From: Desulfobacula sp.
GTDB lineage: Bacteria; Desulfobacterota; Desulfobacteria; Desulfobacterales; Desulfobacteraceae
Reading direction: 5' to 3'
Assembly: GCA_029940235.1 (NCBI GenBank)
Contig: JAOZRI010000016.1
Span: 1-16,278 of the forward strand
Length of the DNA: 16,278 bases
The notes beneath the pieces are model-generated. The model was given only the letters and a program-made list of their open reading frames with translations. It was not told the origin of the DNA and did not search any database. Shown here piece by piece: positions 1 through 6,599 of this stretch (position 1 is its first letter; each line of letters opens with the position of its first letter). Position numbers and translations under genes: made by a program.

Positions 1-53
1 AAGAGAATATGGCTTTTCTCAAAGCGCTTAAAACTGTTCTGAAAAAAGTTTAG
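1..53 (+). CDS. hisC: 3' end of an upstream gene, probably histidinol-phosphate aminotransferase (partial)
   Basis: Only the last 16 codons are in the window. The open frame runs from position 3 to a TAG at 51-53 and ends ENMAFLKALKTVLKKV. Ending in a Glu-Asn-x-x-Phe-Leu-x-Ala-Leu helix fits the C-terminus of HisC-type class I/II aminotransferases, which typically close with a (E/Q)N-x-x-(F/L)-(L/I)-x-A-L pattern. The stop lies 17 nt before the cmk start, so the two genes are probably in one operon. The identification rests on 16 residues only. AroA or another aminotransferase is a real alternative. Confidence 0.4.
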   Translation, partial: ENMAFLKALKTVLKKV

Positions 54-70
54 CAATTAAGGATTTTAAA

Positions 71-730
71 ATGACATCTAAAATAATAACAATTGATGGC
101 CCTGCTGGAGCAGGAAAAACTACTATCAGTAAACTTTTATCACAAAAACTTGGGATTATTTATGTTGATACAGGCGCTCTTTACAGAGGTGTTGCCTTTG
201 AGATAAAAGAACAAAATATTAACTGGAAAAATGGTTCTGACCTTGAAATTTTTCTTAAAAGTCTTGACCTTAATTTTATCATGAAAAACAATTCTCTTGT
301 CTTGATGTCATCGGGTCGTGATATCAGTGACTTTATCAGGACACCAGAAATATCCATGCTTGCATCCTTAACTTCAGCTAAACCATTGGTACGCACAGCA
401 TTGCTTGATATTCAAAGAAAAATTGCAGAAAAACAGGATGCTGTTTTTGAAGGTAGAGATATGGGGACTGTGGTCTTTCCAGAAGCTGAATATAAATTTT
501 ACCTTTTTGCAGATCTTACTGTGCGTGCTAAAAGACGATTTGATGAAATGCCCGAAGCAGTTAAAGATGTCAATAGCGTTGAACAGGAGATGCAGACAAG
601 GGATAATAATGACTCCCAAAGGCAGATTGCACCTTTAAAACCTGCCCGTGATGCCATTCAAATAGATTCCACCTTTTTAAACATTGAGCAGGTTGTTGAA
701 AAAATGTTAAAAATTATTGAAAAACCTTGA
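71..730 (+). CDS. cmk: Cytidylate kinase (CMP/dCMP kinase)
   Basis: The enzyme phosphorylates CMP and dCMP with ATP to the diphosphates, in the cytosol, for pyrimidine nucleotide recycling. The 219 residues match the usual bacterial Cmk length. Visible motifs are the P-loop GPAGAGKTT (residues 10-18), DTGALYR of the nucleotide site (33-39), EGRDMGTVVFPEA (127-139), and the lid/CMP-binding stretch RDNNDSQRQIAPLKPARDA (177-195) with the conserved DSxR arginine at 184. The ATG has an AAGGA site at 59-63 at good spacing. It lies 17 nt after the probable hisC tail and 116 nt before rpsA. A cmk-rpsA neighbourhood is common in proteobacteria. The ispH gene or domain sometimes found between the two is absent here. 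Confidence 0.95.
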   Translation: MTSKIITIDGPAGAGKTTISKLLSQKLGIIYVDTGALYRGVAFEIKEQNINWKNGSDLEIFLKSLDLNFIMKNNSLVLMSSGRDISDFIRTPEISMLASLTSAKPLVRTALLDIQRKIAEKQDAVFEGRDMGTVVFPEAEYKFYLFADLTVRAKRRFDEMPEAVKDVNSVEQEMQTRDNNDSQRQIAPLKPARDAIQIDSTFLNIEQVVEKMLKIIEKP

Positions 731-782
731 AAAAATAAACAATTTTATTGATTTTTCTGTTTTTATTTGTTAGAAAGAAAAA

Positions 783-818
783 TTGCACTTAGCCATATTA
801 TTACTACACTTGGTGCAA
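783..818 (+). promoter_or_regulatory. Inverted repeat and possible promoter in the rpsA leader
   Basis: TTGCAC at 783-788 is matched by its exact complement GTGCAA at 813-818, with 24 nt between. The left arm also resembles a weak -35 box, followed 16 nt later by TACACT (805-810) as a possible -10. The repeat ends about 13 nt before the rpsA Shine-Dalgarno site. It could be part of a folded leader, since S1 is known to control its own mRNA in E. coli, or a chance repeat. Evidence is weak. Confidence 0.25.
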
Positions 819-846
819 AAAAAATGACTAAGGGAGATTAATATTA

Positions 847-2898
847 ATGAATGACATGACCAAAGAAAATGAAAATCAAACAATGAATACTGAAATTAAA
901 GAAGAAAACGAAGATTCCATGCCTGATATTCCAGGTGAAGAAGCAGACGAAGAACAAGAAGAATCAATGGAAGAGCTTTTGGGCATTTATGAGTCCAGTC
1001 TGAAAAAATTTGAAGAGGGACAGGTCGTAACCGGAACAGTTATCTCTGTTGCAAGAGATATGGTTCTTGTGGATGTTGGATATAAATCTGAAGGGCAGAT
1101 TTCCATTCAGGAATTCATTGATGAAGAAGGCAATGTCGATGTCAACATCGGCGATGAATTTGAGGTAATGATTGAAGTGTGGGATGAAGATGAAGAGACA
1201 GTTCTTCTGTCCCATGAAAAAGCGAAAAAAGTTAAAGTGTGGGATGCAATTAAAGAAATTTATGACGCAGACAAAACAATTGAAGGCGAAATAACCAGCC
1301 GGGTTAAAGGCGGTTTTTCTGTTGATATCGGCCTGCTGGCATTCCTTCCTGGTTCCCAGGCAGATCTTAGACCCATACGTAATATGGATGAAATGGTTAA
1401 CAAGACCTACACATTCAAAATTCTTAAATATAATAAAAAAAGAAACAATATCGTTCTTTCAAGAAGAGTACTGCTTGAAGCAGAACGTGATGAACTTAGA
1501 AGTTCTACTCTCGAATCCATCGAAGATGGCAAGGTTATGGAAGGTATTGTTAAAAACATAACTGAGTATGGTGTATTTGTTGATCTTGGCGGAGTGGACG
1601 GACTTCTGCATATAACTGATATTTCATGGGGAAGAGTTAAACATCCTTCAGAGCTATTTACTGTTGGTGATACAATCAATGTTAAAATACTCTCTTTTGA
1701 TCTTGAAAAAGAGAGGGTCTCCCTTGGCATGAAACAGTTAACTCCAGATCCATGGACAACAGCCGGTGAAAAATATGCTGTTGGTTCCAAAACTACAGGT
1801 AAGGTTGTCAGTCTTACAGATTATGGCGCATTTATTGAACTTGAAGAGGGTGTTGAGGGCTTGATCCATGTTTCAGAAATGTCATGGACAAGAAAGATAC
1901 GTCACCCATCCCAGATGGTAACAGTTGGTGAAATCATTGAAGCTGTTGTACTTGATCTAAAACCAGATAATAGAAGAATCTCACTTGGAATCAAGCAGAC
2001 TGTTGAAAATCCATGGGAAGTTATTTCTCAAAAATATCCTGTTGGTACCATTATAGAGGGCAAGATTAAAAATATTACTGAATTTGGTCTTTTTATTGGA
2101 ATTGATGATGATATTGATGGCCTTGTACATATTTCTGATATCTCCTGGACAAAAAGAATTAAACACCCTTCTGAAGTCTATAAGAAAAATGAAACTATTC
2201 AGGCTGTTGTTCTTGATATTGATAAAGGAAATGAAAGATTCTCACTTGGAATTAAACAGACCCAGGCAGACCCATGGGAATCTGTAAGCCAGCGCTACGA
2301 AGTCGGTAAGGAGATATCTGGTGTTATCACAAACCTAACCGATTTTGGTGTTTTTGTTGAACTTGAAGAGGGTATTGAAGGACTTATTCATGTCTCTGAA
2401 ATCAGTAAAGAAAATGTGAAAAATCCAAAAGATAATTATAAAGTTGGTGAAACCATTACTGCCAAAGTAATGAATATCAACAGTGATGAAAGACGTATCG
2501 GTCTTTCCATTAAACGTCTTGAAGAAGACGATAATGATAAAACTTTTGAAAAATTTGCAAAGGACATGAAGCCTGCTACCTCCTCATTTGGTGAAATATT
2601 GAGAAGCAATATTCAAGAGCAGATTGATGCTAACAAGGCTGAACAAGCAGTTGATGAGCCTGAAGAAGTTGTCAGTGAAAAGTTGGAAACTGAAACACCT
2701 AAAGCTGAGGAACCAGAAACTGAGAAAGCTGAAGACAGTGAGAAGACTGAAGTTGACAAAGTTGATGAACCAGAACAAGTTGAAGCACAAACAGAGAGTA
2801 GTGATGAAATAGCTGCTGAATCAGATGCTTCGGAAGATGCAGTCCCCGAAGAATCAGATAAAGACAAAGAAGAATCAGATGCTTCAAAAGAAAAATAA
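847..2898 (+). CDS. rpsA: 30S ribosomal protein S1, six S1 domains with long acidic N- and C-terminal extensions
   Basis: S1 binds mRNA on the small ribosomal subunit and helps start translation of structured or weak-SD messages. Six S1/OB-fold repeats lie at about residues 58-123, 143-206, 227-296, 312-384, 399-471 and 486-557. The last four carry the canonical GxVxxxxxxGxFVxL...GLIHxSE pattern, while repeats 1 and 2 are divergent, as is usual for the ribosome-binding half. At 683 residues it is longer than the roughly 557-residue E. coli protein. The excess is an acidic head of about 55 residues and an acidic tail from about 595; residues 601-683 hold 35 Asp/Glu against 9 Lys and no Arg. 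The ATG follows an AGGGAG site (831-836) with a 10-nt spacer. A strong terminator follows the stop. Confidence 0.95.
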   Translation: MNDMTKENENQTMNTEIKEENEDSMPDIPGEEADEEQEESMEELLGIYESSLKKFEEGQVVTGTVISVARDMVLVDVGYKSEGQISIQEFIDEEGNVDVNIGDEFEVMIEVWDEDEETVLLSHEKAKKVKVWDAIKEIYDADKTIEGEITSRVKGGFSVDIGLLAFLPGSQADLRPIRNMDEMVNKTYTFKILKYNKKRNNIVLSRRVLLEAERDELRSSTLESIEDGKVMEGIVKNITEYGVFVDLGGVDGLLHITDISWGRVKHPSELFTVGDTINVKILSFDLEKERVSLGMKQLTPDPWTTAGEKYAVGSKTTGKVVSLTDYGAFIELEEGVEGLIHVSEMSWTRKIRHPSQMVTVGEIIEAVVLDLKPDNRRISLGIKQTVENPWEVISQKYPVGTIIEGKIKNITEFGLFIGIDDDIDGLVHISDISWTKRIKHPSEVYKKNETIQAVVLDIDKGNERFSLGIKQTQADPWESVSQRYEVGKEISGVITNLTDFGVFVELEEGIEGLIHVSEISKENVKNPKDNYKVGETITAKVMNINSDERRIGLSIKRLEEDDNDKTFEKFAKDMKPATSSFGEILRSNIQEQIDANKAEQAVDEPEEVVSEKLETETPKAEEPETEKAEDSEKTEVDKVDEPEQVEAQTESSDEIAAESDASEDAVPEESDKDKEESDASKEK

Positions 2899-2914
2899 TA
2901 TTTTTTAAAACTGT

Positions 2915-2958
2915 AAAAAGGGCTGAATTAACTTATTTGTTTATTCAGCCCTTTTTTT
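2915..2958 (+). terminator. Rho-independent terminator of rpsA
   Basis: A perfect 14-bp stem pairs AAAAAGGGCTGAAT (2915-2928) with ATTCAGCCCTTTTT (2943-2956) around a 14-nt loop and runs into a T tract (2952-2958). The A tract on the left arm means it could also act on the other strand. It begins 17 nt after the rpsA stop and ends about 30 nt before the sppA start, so it should separate the rpsA transcript from sppA. Confidence 0.85.
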
Positions 2959-2987
2959 ATTTAAAAACAGATTGAGGATACTTTGTT

Positions 2988-3890
2988 ATGTATGCAAGAC
3001 GACACCCATTTCTTTTTTTCTTAATAATCATTGCCGGTTGTGCAACCATAATGTTTTCAGGATTTGTTCTTCTTTTCTCTTTTGGTTCTAAAATGGTGGA
3101 TTCAAAATTTGTAAGTAAATATTCATCATCTTCAGGTAATATTGGTATTGTTGAAATAAATGGAATGATTCTATCTTCAAAAAAAATTATCCGGGATATT
3201 AAAACTTTCAGAGATAATGATGCCATTAAAGCAATAATACTTCGCATTGATTCTCCTGGTGGTGGTATCGGCCCTTCCCAGGAAATATACCGAGAAATAA
3301 TGAAAGCTAAGAAAGATAAGACAATTATCACCTCCATGGGGTCTGTTGCTGCCTCCGGAGGTTACTATATTGCATCTGCAACCGATAAAATAATCGCTAA
3401 TTCAGGAACTATAACCGGCAGTATTGGCGTTATTATGGAGTATGCAAATATCCAGGAGATTGCAAAAAAAATTGGTATCTCTCCTGTGGTTATTAAAAGC
3501 GGTGAATTTAAAGATATTGGTTCTCCTTTAAGAGAACTTACAGATTCAGAAAAAATAATTCTTCAGGACTTAGTGGATGAACTTCACCTTCAATTTGTGA
3601 GCGATGCTGCAAAAGCCAGGGGAATTAAACTGGAAAGCATGATGAAACTAGCAGACGGCAGGGTTTACACCGGTCAAAAAGCTCTTAAATTAAATTTAAT
3701 AGATCGTCTTGGTAATCTTGATGATGCTGTTCAATGGGCAGGAGAACTATCTGGTATTAAAGGGAAATTAACTCCGGTGTATCCAAAGGAAGATAAAATA
3801 ACATTTATTAAAAGACTTGCTGATACTCTACTCAAAGATCTCAACATCTCCGGCTCCGTAACGGATAATCTTCGGTATATCATCAATTAA
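2988..3890 (+). CDS. sppA: Signal peptide peptidase SppA, short (36K) type
   Basis: A membrane-anchored serine protease of family S49 that degrades cleaved signal peptides. A hydrophobic anchor spans about residues 8-32, with the basic N-terminus MYARR in front. The catalytic Ser-Lys dyad is visible as Ser123 in GSVAASGGYYIA and Lys175 in KSGEFKDIGSP, which matches the Bacillus-type single-domain enzyme rather than the double-length E. coli protein. The DSPGGG motif (88-93) forms part of the oxyanion and substrate region. At 300 residues the length is normal for the short form. The ATG is preceded by GAGGA (2974-2978). The last 63 nt, coding for the C-terminal tail, overlap the 3' end of the opposite-strand yciO-like gene. 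Confidence 0.93.
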   Translation: MYARRHPFLFFLIIIAGCATIMFSGFVLLFSFGSKMVDSKFVSKYSSSSGNIGIVEINGMILSSKKIIRDIKTFRDNDAIKAIILRIDSPGGGIGPSQEIYREIMKAKKDKTIITSMGSVAASGGYYIASATDKIIANSGTITGSIGVIMEYANIQEIAKKIGISPVVIKSGEFKDIGSPLRELTDSEKIILQDLVDELHLQFVSDAAKARGIKLESMMKLADGRVYTGQKALKLNLIDRLGNLDDAVQWAGELSGIKGKLTPVYPKEDKITFIKRLADTLLKDLNISGSVTDNLRYIIN

Positions 3891-4436
3891 AGAGACAACG
3901 CTTGAAGGTGACCCAGGTACTGAACCCCCATCTATCACAACATCTATACTCTTCATAAAATAATCATGCAGCAGGGAGGGATCATCAAAAATCTTTCCAT
4001 CAGGATCTGTTGCACTTGTGGATATCATAGGGTGATCAAGTTTTCTGGCAATGGCAAGAGCAATATTGTTGTCTGGAACCCTGATGCCGGCAGTTTTTCG
4101 TTTGGTCAGCATTATTTTTGGGACCATTTTAGAACCTGATAATACAAATGTATATGGCCCTGGAAGCAGCCTTTTCATATTCCTGTAAGCAATATTAGAT
4201 ATTTTGGCATATTGAGCAATATTTTTAAGATCAGGGCAGATAAAACTGAATGGTTTTGTCTTTTTCCTCTGCTTTATAAGATAGATCTTTTCAATGGCTT
4301 TTTTATTCATGATATCACAGCCAATCCCATAGAATGTGTCAGTAGGATAGGCTATAATCCCGCCTTTTTGAATTATCTCCACAACCCTTGCAATCTGGCG
4401 TTCCTGTGGATTATGTGTATTTATTTTTAATAACAT
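3828..4436 (-). CDS. Sua5/YciO/YrdC family protein, YciO-like (possible threonylcarbamoyl-AMP synthase)
   Basis: The 202-residue protein is one Sua5/YciO/YrdC domain, the fold that makes threonylcarbamoyl-AMP for the t6A modification of ANN-decoding tRNAs. Visible signatures are YPTDTFYGIG (30-39), KQRKKTKP (55-62), LPGPYTFVLS (91-100) and GIRVP (117-121). The start (NTHNPQERQIARVVEI) and the end (YGAGDVEIF) resemble E. coli YciO more than TsaC. The SxN motif of TsaC/Sua5 reads S141-A-T143, without the Asn, whereas the KxR element (K55, R57) is kept. YciO proteins generally do not replace TsaC, so t6A synthesis is uncertain here. No Shine-Dalgarno precedes the ATG. Two TTGACA-type promoters lie just upstream, so the gene need not share a transcript with the exporter gene. 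Its 3' end overlaps sppA. Confidence 0.85.
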   Translation of the reverse strand: MLLKINTHNPQERQIARVVEIIQKGGIIAYPTDTFYGIGCDIMNKKAIEKIYLIKQRKKTKPFSFICPDLKNIAQYAKISNIAYRNMKRLLPGPYTFVLSGSKMVPKIMLTKRKTAGIRVPDNNIALAIARKLDHPMISTSATDPDGKIFDDPSLLHDYFMKSIDVVIDGGSVPGSPSSVVSLIDDIPKIIRYGAGDVEIFE

Positions 4437-4451
4437 GGCAATCTAAAAAAT

Positions 4452-4480
4452 ATTTTAAGGCTCCTGAAAAATGCTGTCAA
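4452..4480 (-). promoter_or_regulatory. Proximal promoter of the yciO-like gene
   Basis: Read on the minus strand, a perfect -35 box TTGACA (4475-4480) is followed by a 17-nt spacer and TAAAAT (4452-4457), which is 5 of 6 to the consensus -10. Only 15 nt separate the -10 from the ATG at 4436. Transcription from here would therefore give a 5' leader of only about 7-9 nt, which agrees with the absence of a Shine-Dalgarno site. Confidence 0.6.
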
Positions 4481-4488
4481 CACAAGGC

Positions 4489-4517
4489 AAGATATATGTA
4501 AAATCCATGCCTGTCAA
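4489..4517 (-). promoter_or_regulatory. Distal promoter of the yciO-like gene
   Basis: On the minus strand a second perfect TTGACA (4512-4517) is followed by a 17-nt spacer and TATCTT (4489-4494), 4 of 6 to the consensus -10. It lies 37 bp upstream of the proximal promoter and would give a leader of about 45 nt. The rest of the 188-bp gap (4437-4624) shows no gene, and no terminator for the exporter gene that I can support. Confidence 0.45.
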
Positions 4518-4624
4518 TGGATTACCACTTTAATCTCGATATTTGCGGCCAACTAATGTCATTTCTCTATAAGTATAGAAGGTAAAAATTAGAACCATCA
4601 TGAAAAATGATATAAAAAATATTT

Positions 4625-5257
4625 TTAATCATGATTAAAGGCAATTTTAAGTCCAAATCCAATAAAAATAATTCCGGAAAGTTTGTATAATAGACTTTCT
4701 GCTCTTTTATTATTTCGTAAGGTATTTGTCATATAAGAAGCTGCAAAAGCTATAAAAATTGACCATATGGTTCCAATCACAAGAAAAGTTGCTCCAAGAT
4801 AGAGAAAGGGCAGGGGGCCGCTTGCAATATCCTGATTAATAAACTGGGGTAAAAAAGAGATGAAAAACAGGCCCACCTTAGGATTCAGGATATTTGTGAC
4901 AATCCCCTGTTTATAAATTTTGATTAAAGCTTTTGGTTCACGATCATTAAGTGATGTCTGTAGAATCTGATTTTTTTCTTTGAACATTTTTATTCCAAGA
5001 TACATCAAATACAGCGCTCCTGCCCATTTTACCATGGAAAAAATAACAGCAGAAGTGGATAAGATCATGGACAATCCAAAGGCAGCACAAAGCACATGGA
5101 CAACACATCCTGATATGACACCGGCAACAGATACAAGCCCTGCATCTTTGCCCTGGGCAGCACTGCGGGTCAGGATATACATAGTATCAGCCCCGGGTGT
5201 TAATGTTAGAATAATTGCAGCAATGATAAACCCAAAATAATTTTCTATTCCAAACAT
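4625..5257 (-). CDS. LysE/RhtB family amino-acid exporter
   Basis: An inner-membrane efflux protein of 210 residues, the normal size for the family, with about six hydrophobic segments. The family signature near the N-terminus is TPGADTMYILTRSAAQGKDAG (residues 20-40), where most members read TPGPD. The second signature, NPKVGLFFISFLPQF, sits at 125-139 after the cytoplasmic loop. Relatives export homoserine, threonine, leucine or other small amino acids. The substrate cannot be read from sequence. The ATG has an AAAAGG site 8 nt upstream. The gene follows ftsY on the same strand with a gap of 68 bp and may be read from the ftsY transcript. A weak separate promoter (TTGACT at 5295-5300) is possible. 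Confidence 0.88.
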   Translation of the reverse strand: MFGIENYFGFIIAAIILTLTPGADTMYILTRSAAQGKDAGLVSVAGVISGCVVHVLCAAFGLSMILSTSAVIFSMVKWAGALYLMYLGIKMFKEKNQILQTSLNDREPKALIKIYKQGIVTNILNPKVGLFFISFLPQFINQDIASGPLPFLYLGATFLVIGTIWSIFIAFAASYMTNTLRNNKRAESLLYKLSGIIFIGFGLKIAFNHD

Positions 5258-5325
5258 GACCAGCCTTTTGTAATTAATAATTAATAGTTGTGGAAGTCAA
5301 AGGCGCTTCAATAGATTAAGCTACG

Positions 5326-6366
5326 TTAATCAAATAAAGCAGTGATAAAAAGTTTTACCTCAAAATCCTGGAGATCCTCAATTTGTTCTCCTACACCAAT
5401 ATATTTTATGGGCAGTTTCATGGTATTGGCAATTGCAGCAACAATGCCTCCCTTGGCAGTGCCGTCAAGTTTTGTTAAGGCTATCTGGCTTAAACTGACT
5501 GCCTCATTAAAAATTTTGGCCTGGGAAATTGAGTTCTGCCCTGTTGTGGCATCAAGAACCATTAAAACTTCATGGGGAGCTCCAGGCAGTTTTTTATTAA
5601 TGGAACGCTTGATTTTTTTTAGCTCTTCCATGAGATTTTTCTGAGTATGAAGTCTTCCTGCCGTGTCAATTAAAACAATATCAATATCCCTTGCAATGGA
5701 AGCCTCAACAGCATCATAGGCAACCGCTGCAGGATCAGCTCCCTCTTTGTGTTTTACAATACTTGCACCGGATCTGTCCGCCCATATTTCCACCTGTTCG
5801 ATTGCAGCAGCCCTGAATGTATCTGCAGCAGCAATAAGTACTTTTTTACCTTGAGAAGTAAATTTCATGGCAAGTTTGCCAAGAGTTGTGGTCTTGCCAG
5901 TTCCATTAACGCCAACAACCATGATCACATGGGGCTTTTTAAGGGGTCTGGTTTCATCACTATCAATATGGTCGGGAAACAGTGCAATTAACTCCTGCTT
6001 TAAAACATCTTTTAATTCATTGGCATTGGATAATTTTTTCGCCTTTTTCTTTATTTTTTCCATCATCTCCATGGTAATATCAATGCCAAGATCCGATGTA
6101 ATGAGCAACTCCTCGAGTTCCTCGAAAAGATCATCATCAATAGCTTTACTGGAAACAAATAATTCATTGATATCTGTGGTTAAGACCTGCCGTGTTTTTG
6201 CAAGCCCGGTTTTAAGCTTTGAAAAAAGTCCGGTTTTTTCTCTATTTTTAGATGAAAGATCCAAGTGTGGTTGTGCAGACTCTTGAATGCCTTGTTGTGG
6301 TTGATGATCGTTCTTGGATTCTGGTAGTGTTTCAATGGGTTTTTTTTTAAATATATTAAATACCAA
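5326..6366 (-). CDS. ftsY: Signal recognition particle receptor FtsY
   Basis: FtsY is the membrane-associated GTPase that docks SRP-ribosome complexes at the Sec translocon. The protein has a short, variable, charged N-terminal region (about 70 residues), an N-domain helical bundle, then the G domain. Numbered from an upstream ATG at 6396, the G motifs are GVNGTGKTT (162-170), DTFRAAA (192-198), DTAGRLH (244-250), TKLDGTAKGG (308-317) and GVGE (334-337). I place the start at TTG 6366, giving 346 residues beginning MVFNIFKKK. An AGGGAG site lies 10 nt before this TTG, exactly as in rpsA, whereas ATG 6396 has no Shine-Dalgarno and would add ten residues unlike other FtsY starts. The alternative CDS is 5326-6396. 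Confidence 0.93.
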   Translation of the reverse strand: MVFNIFKKKPIETLPESKNDHQPQQGIQESAQPHLDLSSKNREKTGLFSKLKTGLAKTRQVLTTDINELFVSSKAIDDDLFEELEELLITSDLGIDITMEMMEKIKKKAKKLSNANELKDVLKQELIALFPDHIDSDETRPLKKPHVIMVVGVNGTGKTTTLGKLAMKFTSQGKKVLIAAADTFRAAAIEQVEIWADRSGASIVKHKEGADPAAVAYDAVEASIARDIDIVLIDTAGRLHTQKNLMEELKKIKRSINKKLPGAPHEVLMVLDATTGQNSISQAKIFNEAVSLSQIALTKLDGTAKGGIVAAIANTMKLPIKYIGVGEQIEDLQDFEVKLFITALFD

Positions 6367-6406
6367 TTTTTTATTACTCCCTGAAAAATAAAACATTACA
6401 ATTTAG

Positions 6407-6444
6407 ACTATAAATTTATATGATCTTTTACAATTTTCCTGCAA
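6407..6444 (-). promoter_or_regulatory. Possible ftsY promoter
   Basis: On the minus strand, two overlapping candidates are visible. TTGTAA (6428-6433) stands 15 nt before TATAGT (6407-6412), and TTGCAG (6439-6444) stands 18 nt before TATAAA (6415-6420). Both place transcription start just before or near ATG 6396, leaving room for the Shine-Dalgarno of the TTG start at 6366. Neither match is strong, and the whole stretch is AT-rich. Confidence 0.3.
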
Positions 6445-6460
6445 TAGAATCAAGATTCTA
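6445..6460. promoter_or_regulatory. Operator-like perfect inverted repeat between divergent genes
   Basis: TAGAATC and its exact complement GATTCTA flank a 2-nt centre. A 2-nt centre is too tight for an RNA hairpin loop but typical for a site bound by a dimeric regulator. It abuts the upstream edge of the possible ftsY -35 box and lies about 35 bp upstream of the possible -35 of the transporter gene, so it could serve either gene. The regulator is unknown. Confidence 0.4.
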
Positions 6461-6494
6461 ATCTGACTTATCAGCTATTTTTTTAATTTAACTC

Positions 6495-6526
6495 TTGATC
6501 AGTTCCATGATAAGGCATTATATACT
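6495..6526 (+). promoter_or_regulatory. Possible promoter of the SBF-like transporter gene
   Basis: TTGATC (6495-6500) is followed 18 nt later by TATATA (6519-6524), which overlaps a better -10 match TATACT (6521-6526) at a 20-nt spacing. Downstream, in the presumed leader, lies a 13-bp palindrome CTGCCACAGGCAG (6550-6562). The match is moderate. Confidence 0.3.
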
Positions 6527-6599
6527 TCTAATTTAATGTCACTAACTAACTGCCACAGGCAGATTTGGTTTAAAGTACAAAGCGCACCAGGAAATATTT

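Noticed and set aside
734..749. AATAAA/TTTATT stem followed by T-rich DNA as a cmk terminator
   Set aside because: A purely A-T 6-bp stem is too weak to support termination in an AT-rich genome.
1407..1790. 127-codon open frame on the - strand inside rpsA
   Set aside because: Antisense to conserved S1 domains 2-4. The composition is that of a reverse-complement shadow.
2613..2867. Ser-rich minus-strand open frame opposite the S1 acidic tail
   Set aside because: Its Ser/Ala composition is simply the reverse reading of the GAA/GAT-rich tail codons.
4502..4523. AATCCAT/ATGGATT stem considered as terminator for the LysE-type gene
   Set aside because: 7 bp only, no clean T tract on the minus strand, and it overlaps the distal TTGACA promoter, which explains part of it better.
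4624..4639. Perfect 16-bp palindrome TTTAATCATGATTAAA over the stop codon of the LysE-type gene
   Set aside because: It is almost all A/T, has no loop and lies mostly inside coding sequence (AAC CAT GAT TAA), so chance is likely and it is not a terminator.
5867..6286. 139-codon open frame on the + strand opposite ftsY
   Set aside because: It lies wholly inside the well-supported ftsY gene on the other strand, has Ser/Phe-rich shadow composition and no recognisable motif.
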